In this document: one piece after another, positions 58,470-64,000 of the stretch
How positions within the stretch are numbered: the first letter of the stretch is position 1
Layout: each line of letters starts with the position of its first letter
Source of the DNA: Cellulomonas avistercoris
Lineage (GTDB): Bacteria > Actinomycetota > Actinomycetes > Actinomycetales > Cellulomonadaceae
Assembly (NCBI RefSeq): GCF_014836445.1
Contig: NZ_JACSQV010000012.1
Coordinates: 34,528-98,527, forward strand
Length of the DNA stretch: 64,000 nt
Reading direction: 5' to 3'
Made by a program: the position numbers and the translations under genes
Notes under the pieces: generated by a model
What the model saw: the letters and a program-made list of their open reading frames with translations, nothing else
What the model was told of the DNA's origin: nothing
Databases searched by the model: none

Positions 58470-59750
58470 ATGGCGCGTATCGGGGACGGTGCGGACCTTC
58501 TCAAGTGCTCGTTCTGCGGCAAGTCCCAGAAGCAGGTCAAGAAGCTCATCGCGGGCCCAGGGGTGTACATCTGCGACGAGTGCATCGACCTGTGCAACGA
58601 GATCATCGAGGAGGAGCTCGCCGAGGCCACCGAGGTCGGCATGGTCGAGCTGCCCAAGCCGAAGGAGATCTTCGACTTCCTCGAGCAGTACATCGTCGGC
58701 CAGGAGCCGGCCAAGCGGTCCCTCGCGGTCGCGGTCTACAACCACTACAAGCGCATCCAGGCCGGTGAGGGCGCGCGCACGGCCGCCGGCGAGGAGCCGG
58801 TCGAGATCGCCAAGTCGAACATCCTGCTGATCGGCCCCACGGGCTGCGGCAAGACGTACCTCGCGCAGACGCTCGCGAAGATGCTGAACGTCCCGTTCGC
58901 GATCGCGGACGCGACGGCGCTCACCGAGGCCGGCTACGTGGGCGAGGACGTCGAGAACATCCTCCTCAAGCTCATCCAGGCCGCCGACTACGACGTCAAG
59001 AAGGCCGAAGCGGGCATCATCTACATCGACGAGATCGACAAGATCGCCCGCAAGAGCGAGAACCCGTCGATCACGCGCGACGTCTCGGGCGAGGGCGTGC
59101 AGCAGGCGCTTCTCAAGATCCTCGAGGGCACGACGGCGTCGGTGCCGCCGCAGGGCGGCCGCAAGCACCCGCACCAGGAGTTCATCCAGATCGACACGAC
59201 GAACGTGCTGTTCATCGTCGCCGGCGCGTTCGCCGGTCTGGACGAGATCATCACGTCGCGTGCGGGCCGGCGCGGCATCGGCTTCGGATCCCCGATCCAC
59301 TCGGCCGACGACGCCGACGTGTACGGCGAGGTCATGCCGGAGGACCTGCTCAAGTTCGGTCTGATCCCCGAGTTCATCGGACGCGTCCCGATCATCACGA
59401 CGGTCTCGCCGCTGGACCGCGTCGCCCTCGTGCGGATCCTCACGGAGCCGCGCAACGCCCTGGTCAAGCAGTACCAGCGCATGTTCCAGATCGACGGCGT
59501 GGAGCTGGACTTCGAGGAGGAGGCGATCGGCGCGATCGCGGAGCAGGCGCTGCTGCGCGGCACCGGTGCGCGCGGTCTGCGGGCGATCCTCGAGGAGGTC
59601 CTCCAGCAGGTGATGTTCGAGGTGCCGTCGCGCGACGACGTCGCACGCGTCGTCATCACGCGGGACGTCGTCCTGGACAACGTCAACCCGACGTTGGTCC
59701 CGCGGGACGCCTCCCGCGACAAGCGCGCTCCTCGCGAGAAGAGCGCGTGA
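58470..59750 (+). CDS. clpX: ATP-dependent Clp protease ATP-binding subunit ClpX
   Basis: A 426-residue AAA+ unfoldase of normal length. The N-terminal zinc-binding domain has Cys pairs in CSFCGKS and CDECIDLC; Walker A is [11 protein letters not shown], Walker [10 protein letters not shown], the pore loop GYVGED, sensor GRVPIIT and the box [11 protein letters not shown]. It unfolds substrates for ClpP. ATG 58470 follows GGGAAGGGG. The usual upstream clpP genes are absent here, replaced by a toxin-antitoxin module and other genes. Confidence 0.97.
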   Translation: MARIGDGADLLKCSFCGKSQKQVKKLIAGPGVYICDECIDLCNEIIEEELAEATEVGMVELPKPKEIFDFLEQYIVGQEPAKRSLAVAVYNHYKRIQAGEGARTAAGEEPVEIAKSNILLIGPTGCGKTYLAQTLAKMLNVPFAIADATALTEAGYVGEDVENILLKLIQAADYDVKKAEAGIIYIDEIDKIARKSENPSITRDVSGEGVQQALLKILEGTTASVPPQGGRKHPHQEFIQIDTTNVLFIVAGAFAGLDEIITSRAGRRGIGFGSPIHSADDADVYGEVMPEDLLKFGLIPEFIGRVPIITTVSPLDRVALVRILTEPRNALVKQYQRMFQIDGVELDFEEEAIGAIAEQALLRGTGARGLRAILEEVLQQVMFEVPSRDDVARVVITRDVVLDNVNPTLVPRDASRDKRAPREKSA

Positions 59751-60061
59751 GCGCACCCGGACGCGTCGTACCGCCCGAGCTGGCGCGGCTGCGCGGCAGC
59801 ATCGACAACATCGACGCCGCACTCATCCACATCCTGGCGGAGCGGTTCAAGGCCACGCAGCGCGTCGGTGTCCTCAAGGCCGAGCTGGGCCTGCCGGCCT
59901 CCGACCCCGGGCGTGAGGCGCAGCAGGTCGCGCGGCTGCGCGAGCTGGCCCACGAGGCCGAGCTGGACCCGGTGTTCGCGGAGAAGTTCCTCGAGTTCAT
60001 CGTCGGCGAGGTGATCCGCCACCACGAGGCGATCGCGCAGGACCACGCGCAGCGCGCCTGA
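59747..60061 (+). CDS. AroQ-type chorismate mutase
   Basis: A 104-residue all-helical enzyme with the AroQ pattern: [37 protein letters not shown], then [24 protein letters not shown]. It rearranges chorismate to prephenate for Phe and Tyr. Its GTG start overlaps the clpX stop by four bases, so it is co-transcribed with clpX. Confidence 0.88.
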   Translation: MSAPGRVVPPELARLRGSIDNIDAALIHILAERFKATQRVGVLKAELGLPASDPGREAQQVARLRELAHEAELDPVFAEKFLEFIVGEVIRHHEAIAQDHAQRA

Positions 60062-60202
60062 CGGACGCGCGTCCACCTCGTCCTCACCCGCTGCGGCCGT
60101 TGGCGGACCCCGCGGCGGTGACGGAAGGTAGAGGGGTCAGCCCCGGTGCCGGCACCGGTCGTGGCGTCGCCGGGGACGTGCACGCAGGAGGAGTCCGACC
60201 TT

Positions 60203-61399
60203 ATGCACCTGCACTGGCTCAAGCCGCTGCTCGGCCGACCGGCCCCGTTCGTCACCGTCCACCTCGACGCCTCGCCCGCGGAGGTGGCAGGGGAGTCAGG
60301 TCCCGTGGACCGGTGGCGGTCCGTACGGCGTGACCTCGAGCGCGACGGAGCGCCGCAGGCGCTGCTCGACGAGCTCGCCGAGCGCATCGCGCAGCCCGAC
60401 GGACGGCGCGACTCCCACGGGCGGGCGCTGGTCGCCGACGCCGACGGCGTCGTCGTGGACCGTGTGCTGCTGGAGGCTCCCGCGACCTCCAGCGGCTCGT
60501 ACGGCCCGGTGCCCGCGCTGGGACCGGTCGTGCGCGCGAGCGAGGAGAGCGTCCGCGTGCTCGTCGTGGCGGTCGACCGGACGGGTGCCGACCTGCGGTG
60601 GGGGGACGCCGACGACGGCGAGTACCGCAGGCAGGCCTCCGAGACCGTCGAGGGCGGGCACGACGAGGTGCGCAAGGTCCGCGAGAGCGGGCTCGAGCGG
60701 CGCGGGCAGACCCGGGCCGAGGACTCGTGGCAGCGCAACGCCGAGGCCGTGGCGGCGGCGCTCGACGTCCGCGTGCGCGACAAGCGCCCCGACCTCGTGG
60801 TGCTGACGGGTGACGTCCGCATGGTCCCGCTCGTCCGCGACGCGCTCGGGCAGCAGGCCCGCGAGCTCACCGTGGAGGTGCCCGGGGGTGGACGCGGGGA
60901 CGGCATCCACGAGGCGGCGTTCCACGCACGGGTCACCGAGGTCGTCGGCGAGCACCGCGCGCGGCGACGGGCCGCGCAGGTCGAGGGCTACCGCGAGGCG
61001 CTCGGGCGGGGCGAGGGAGCGGTCACGGGCCTCGACGACGTGGTCGAGGTGCTGCGGCGGGGCCAGGTCGACGAGCTCATCGTCGACGCGTCCGTGCCCG
61101 AGGGCGGGTTCGCGCAGCGCACGCTGTGGGTCGGCCCCGGCGTGCTGCAGGTGGCGACGTCACGGTCCGACCTGGCGTCGATCGGCGTGCTGGACGGTGA
61201 CGCGCGCGAGATGCCCGCCGAGGTGGCGGTGATGCGGGCCGTCGTGGGTCAGGACGCCGGGGTGACGTTCGTCGAGGACGCGGACGTCGAGCTCGTCGAC
61301 GGCATCGGGGCGACGCTGCGGTGGGCCGACGAGTCCACGCCCAGCGAGTCGGTGCCGTCCCAGTCGGACGACCAGCGACGTCTGCGCACGGTCGTCTGA
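60203..61399 (+). CDS. Rv2629/Vms1-like (baeRF family) protein
   Basis: A 398-residue protein with the eRF1-like fold of the bacterial baeRF2 group: PFVTVHLDASP, RDLERDGAP, VRVLVVAVDRTGADLRWGD, and a C-terminal VTGLDDVVEVLRRGQVDELIVD. Relatives include mycobacterial Rv2629 (stress- and rifampicin-linked) and eukaryotic Vms1, a peptidyl-tRNA releasing factor in ribosome rescue. The catalytic glutamine of Vms1 is not obvious here. ATG 60203 has AGGAGG at good spacing. Confidence 0.8.
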   Translation: MHLHWLKPLLGRPAPFVTVHLDASPAEVAGESGPVDRWRSVRRDLERDGAPQALLDELAERIAQPDGRRDSHGRALVADADGVVVDRVLLEAPATSSGSYGPVPALGPVVRASEESVRVLVVAVDRTGADLRWGDADDGEYRRQASETVEGGHDEVRKVRESGLERRGQTRAEDSWQRNAEAVAAALDVRVRDKRPDLVVLTGDVRMVPLVRDALGQQARELTVEVPGGGRGDGIHEAAFHARVTEVVGEHRARRRAAQVEGYREALGRGEGAVTGLDDVVEVLRRGQVDELIVDASVPEGGFAQRTLWVGPGVLQVATSRSDLASIGVLDGDAREMPAEVAVMRAVVGQDAGVTFVEDADVELVDGIGATLRWADESTPSESVPSQSDDQRRLRTVV

Positions 61400-61407
61400 G
61401 ACCGGGC

Positions 61408-61426
61408 GCCGGGGACGCGCCCCGGC
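61408..61426. terminator. Hairpin between convergent genes (7-bp stem)
   Basis: The arms GCCGGGG (61408-61414) and CCCCGGC (61420-61426) surround a 5-base loop in the 41-bp convergent gap between the Vms1-like and acyl-CoA synthetase genes, so it can end both transcripts. Confidence 0.65.
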
Positions 61427-61440
61427 GGCGGGCCGTCGGC

Positions 61441-63255
61441 TCAGCTGCCGGTGCGCGTGTCCACGTACAGCCCGTCGACCTCGCGGGCGAAGTCGCGCAG
61501 CACCGCTGCCCGCTTCACCTTCAGGGACGGTGTCAGGTAGCCGTTCGCCTCGGTGAAGTCCGTGGTCAGGACCGCGATCTTGCGGATCGACTCCGCGCGC
61601 GAGACGGCCTCGTTGGCGCGCTCCACGGCGCGGTCGAGCGCCTCGAGCACCTGGGGGTGCACGGCTGCGGCGATGACGTCCATCGCGGGCAGCCCGTGCA
61701 TGGCGAGCCAGCCCGGCAGCATCTCGGCGTCCAGCGTGACCAGCGCACCGATGAACGGGCGCTGGTCGCCCACGACGACGACCTGGCTGACCAGGGGGTG
61801 GCCGCGCAGCCGGTCCTCGAGCACCGCCGGCGCGACGTTCTTGCCGCCGGCCGTGACGATGATCTCCTTGCTGCGGCCGGTGATACGCAGGTAGCCGTCC
61901 TCGTCGAGCGTGCCGATGTCGCCGGTGCGGAACCACCCGTCCACCAGGTTCTCCGCGGTCTCCTCGGGCATGTGCCGGTAGCCGCGGAAGACGTGGGGGC
62001 CCGCGACCCAGATCTGGCCCTCGTCGTCGACCCGCAGGGACGTGCCCGGCATCGGCGGGCCCACCGTCCCGATCTTGGTCAGGCCGGGCCGGTTCACGGC
62101 CGTCGCGGCGGACGTCTCCGTGAGGCCGTAGCCCTCCAGCACGTGCACGCCGATGCCGCGGTAGAAGTGCCCCAGCCGCTCGCCGAGGGGCGCGCCGCCG
62201 GAGACGGCGAACTCCGCCCGCCCGCCGAGGGCGGCCCGGAGCTTGCGGTGCACGAGGCGGTCCGCGACCGCGTGCTGGGCGCGCAGCGCGCTGCTCGGCC
62301 CGTCGGGCGTCTCGAGCGCGCGGGAGTAGGCGATCGCGACCTTCGCGGCCCACCGGAACATGCGCAGCTTCGTGCCGGACCCGGCCTTCTGCTCGGCCGA
62401 GTTGTAGACCTTCTCGAAGACGCGGGGCACGGCCAGGAGGTACGTCGGCCGGAACGACGCGAGGTCGGGCAGCAGGTTGCGCGTGTCGGGGGCGTGGCCC
62501 ATGACCGCGCCGGACTCGATGCACAGCACCTGGATGAAGCGTGCGAAGACGTGCGCCAGCGGCATGAACAGCAGCGTCCGCGACGTCGGCTTCGAGACGA
62601 CCTCGCCCAGCCCGACCGCGCCGTTGCGGCACAGCGCGACGAAGTTGCCGTGCGTGAGCTCGACGCCCTTGGGTCGCCCGGTGGTGCCGGAGGTGTAGAT
62701 GACCGTCGCGAGGTCGTCGCCGCGCGCGAGCGTGCTGCGCCGGTCGATCTCGGCGTCCGGGACGTCGGCCCCGCGCGTGACGAGCGTGCCGAGCGCGTCC
62801 TCGTCGAGGACGAGCACCTCGGTCAGCCCCGGCAGGTCGTTGCGCACCTGCGCGACGACGGCCGCGTGCGCAGCCGTCTCCACGACGGCCAGCCGCACAC
62901 CGGAGTCCGAGGAGATCCAGCGCACCTGCTCGGCGGACGACGTCTCGTAGATCGGCACGCCGACAGCGCCGGCGGTCCACACGGCGAAGTCGACGAGGGT
63001 CCACTCGTAGCGGGTGCGGGACATGATCGCGACCCGGTCGCCCGGCTCGACGCCGGACGCGACCAGGCCCTTCGCGAGGGCGCGGACCTCCGCGACGAAC
63101 GCGCCGACCGTCACCGGCTGCCACGTGCCGCCGAGCGCCGCCTGGCGCTCGGCCAGGACGCCGTCGGGGTCGCGCGCGAGCCGCGCAGCCAGCATCGTGG
63201 GGATCGACGCGGCCGGGTCCGGCGTGACGAGGGCGGGTGAGGTGATCTCGGGCAT
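61441..63255 (-). CDS. Long-chain fatty-acid-CoA ligase (FadD15-like)
   Basis: A 604-residue ANL ligase. Motifs are YTSGTTGRPKGVELTHG (P-loop), LEGYGLTETSAA, the hinge GWFRTGDIGTLDEDGYLRITGRSKE and the catalytic Lys in YLTPSLKVKR. Length and insertions match the actinobacterial FadD15/long-chain acyl-CoA synthetase. It activates fatty acids for lipid use. ATG 63255 has AGGAG upstream. It is separate from the aromatic-acid synthetase at 9415. Confidence 0.9.
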   Translation of the reverse strand: MPEITSPALVTPDPAASIPTMLAARLARDPDGVLAERQAALGGTWQPVTVGAFVAEVRALAKGLVASGVEPGDRVAIMSRTRYEWTLVDFAVWTAGAVGVPIYETSSAEQVRWISSDSGVRLAVVETAAHAAVVAQVRNDLPGLTEVLVLDEDALGTLVTRGADVPDAEIDRRSTLARGDDLATVIYTSGTTGRPKGVELTHGNFVALCRNGAVGLGEVVSKPTSRTLLFMPLAHVFARFIQVLCIESGAVMGHAPDTRNLLPDLASFRPTYLLAVPRVFEKVYNSAEQKAGSGTKLRMFRWAAKVAIAYSRALETPDGPSSALRAQHAVADRLVHRKLRAALGGRAEFAVSGGAPLGERLGHFYRGIGVHVLEGYGLTETSAATAVNRPGLTKIGTVGPPMPGTSLRVDDEGQIWVAGPHVFRGYRHMPEETAENLVDGWFRTGDIGTLDEDGYLRITGRSKEIIVTAGGKNVAPAVLEDRLRGHPLVSQVVVVGDQRPFIGALVTLDAEMLPGWLAMHGLPAMDVIAAAVHPQVLEALDRAVERANEAVSRAESIRKIAVLTTDFTEANGYLTPSLKVKRAAVLRDFAREVDGLYVDTRTGS

Positions 63256-63307
63256 GTGAGGGGACTCCTGGGCCGGGGCGGACCTCACGACAGTAGTGCC
63301 GTGAGGA

Positions 63308-64000
63308 TCACCCCGTGGGGGACTGGTGGGTCGGATCGAGCACACGCTGCAGGAACGTGCGGGTGCGCTCCTCGCGGGGCGCGCCGATGACCTCGTCCGC
63401 GGGTCCGGTCTCGACGACCGTCCCGTCGTCCATGAACACGACGCGGTCGCCCACCTCGCGGGCGAACGCCATCTCGTGGGTGACCACGAGCATGGTCATG
63501 CCGGCGTCGGCGAGGTCGCGCATGACGCCGAGGACGTCGCCGACGAGCTCGGGGTCGAGCGCGGAGGTCGGCTCGTCGAAGAGCATGAGCTGCGGGTCCA
63601 TCGACAGGGCGCGGGCGATCGCGACGCGCTGCTGCTGGCCGCCGGAGAGCTGCGCCGGCATGGCGTGCGCCCGGTCGGCGAGGCCGACGCGCTCGAGGTT
63701 CGCCAGCGCGACGCGGTCGGCCTCGGCGCGCGAGCGGCGCAGCACGGTGCGCTGGGCCATCGTGCAGTTCTCCAGCACGCTCTTGTGGCTGAAGAGGTTG
63801 AACTGCTGGAAGACCATGCCGACGTGGGTGCGCACGCGGTCGATGTCCACGTCCGGGTCGGTGACCTCGGCGCCGAGGAGCTCGATGCGGCCCGACGTGG
63901 GCTGCTCGAGCAGGTTGACGCAGCGCAGCAGGGTCGACTTGCCGGAGCCCGACGGCCCGATGACGCACACGACCTCGCCCGCCTGGACCTCGAGGTCGAT
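63308..64000 (-). CDS. Polar amino acid ABC transporter ATP-binding protein (5' end outside window)
   Basis: The last 230 codons of a GlnQ-type ATPase run from the window edge to a stop at 63308. Walker A is GPSGSGKST, the Q loop MVFQQFNLF, the signature [15 protein letters not shown] and Walker [13 protein letters not shown], with VVTHEMAFA. The QFNLF motif and the [20 protein letters not shown] sequence are of the glutamine/glutamate/arginine importer class. The permease and binding protein genes should lie beyond the window. Confidence 0.93.
   Translation of the reverse strand: MDLEVQAGEVVCVIGPSGSGKSTLLRCVNLLEQPTSGRIELLGAEVTDPDVDIDRVRTHVGMVFQQFNLFSHKSVLENCTMAQRTVLRRSRAEADRVALANLERVGLADRAHAMPAQLSGGQQQRVAIARALSMDPQLMLFDEPTSALDPELVGDVLGVMRDLADAGMTMLVVTHEMAFAREVGDRVVFMDDGTVVETGPADEVIGAPREERTRTFLQRVLDPTHQSPTG

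Overview
The window looks like chromosome of a high-GC Gram-positive soil actinobacterium, most probably Cellulomonas or a close relative in the Micrococcales. This rests on the very high GC content, frequent GTG starts, a mycothiol-dependent enzyme family, a LysX-type fused lysyl-tRNA synthetase, and three secreted plant-polysaccharide enzymes that carry family 2 carbohydrate-binding modules. I saw no rRNA, tRNA, CRISPR array, transposase or phage gene.

Region 1 (1-19.1 kb) is an aromatic-acid catabolic block. A gentisate dioxygenase end, a fumarylpyruvate hydrolase and a maleylpyruvate isomerase form a tight operon, followed by a MarR regulator. Further along are an SsuABC/NitT-type importer, two PaaX-family regulators, and a CoA-linked set (acyl-CoA synthetase, MaoC hydratase, short-chain dehydrogenase, thiolase). 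A third operon holds a second FAH hydrolase, an ADP-forming acyl-CoA synthetase and a flavin hydroxylase. Together they could shorten an aromatic side chain and feed a hydroxybenzoate into the gentisate pathway; the substrate is inferred.

Region 2 (19.2-35.6 kb) is mixed: a secreted repeat protein, an HNH protein, a cellulose-type LPMO, a protein with four cold-shock domains, a fused pterin dehydratase/VOC gene preceded by a HIT fragment, and a persulfide-response cluster (CstR-like repressor, rhodanese, CoA-disulfide reductase-rhodanese fusion, DoxX) with a perfect 16-bp operator. A DUF1254 gene is broken by a deletion.

Region 3 (35.6-50.6 kb) has LysX with a transporter, a MerR-controlled aldo/keto reductase with a textbook MerR operator, small oxidoreductases and acetyltransferases, a GH5 endoglucanase, a toxin-antitoxin-like pair (excisionase-type HTH plus nucleotidyltransferase), and a second, chitin-type LPMO. 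The endoglucanase and both LPMOs share a LacI-type GAA(G/C)CGTTTC site upstream.

Region 4 (50.8-64 kb) has a MacB-like ABC exporter (ATPase frameshifted near its end) divergent from a NarL-type two-component system, a second toxin-antitoxin module (ribbon-helix-helix plus BrnT-like), and a housekeeping stretch: clpX, chorismate mutase, a Vms1/Rv2629-like protein, a long-chain acyl-CoA synthetase and the start of a polar amino acid ABC ATPase.

A recurring feature is a -10 hexamer of the TANNNT type ending about 6-7 nt before the start codon, the layout of leaderless transcripts. It occurs at about a dozen genes, including both toxin-antitoxin modules, and often decides the start. Two frame breaks (7.1 kb G-tracts, 51.7 kb single base) could be sequencing errors or real lesions.
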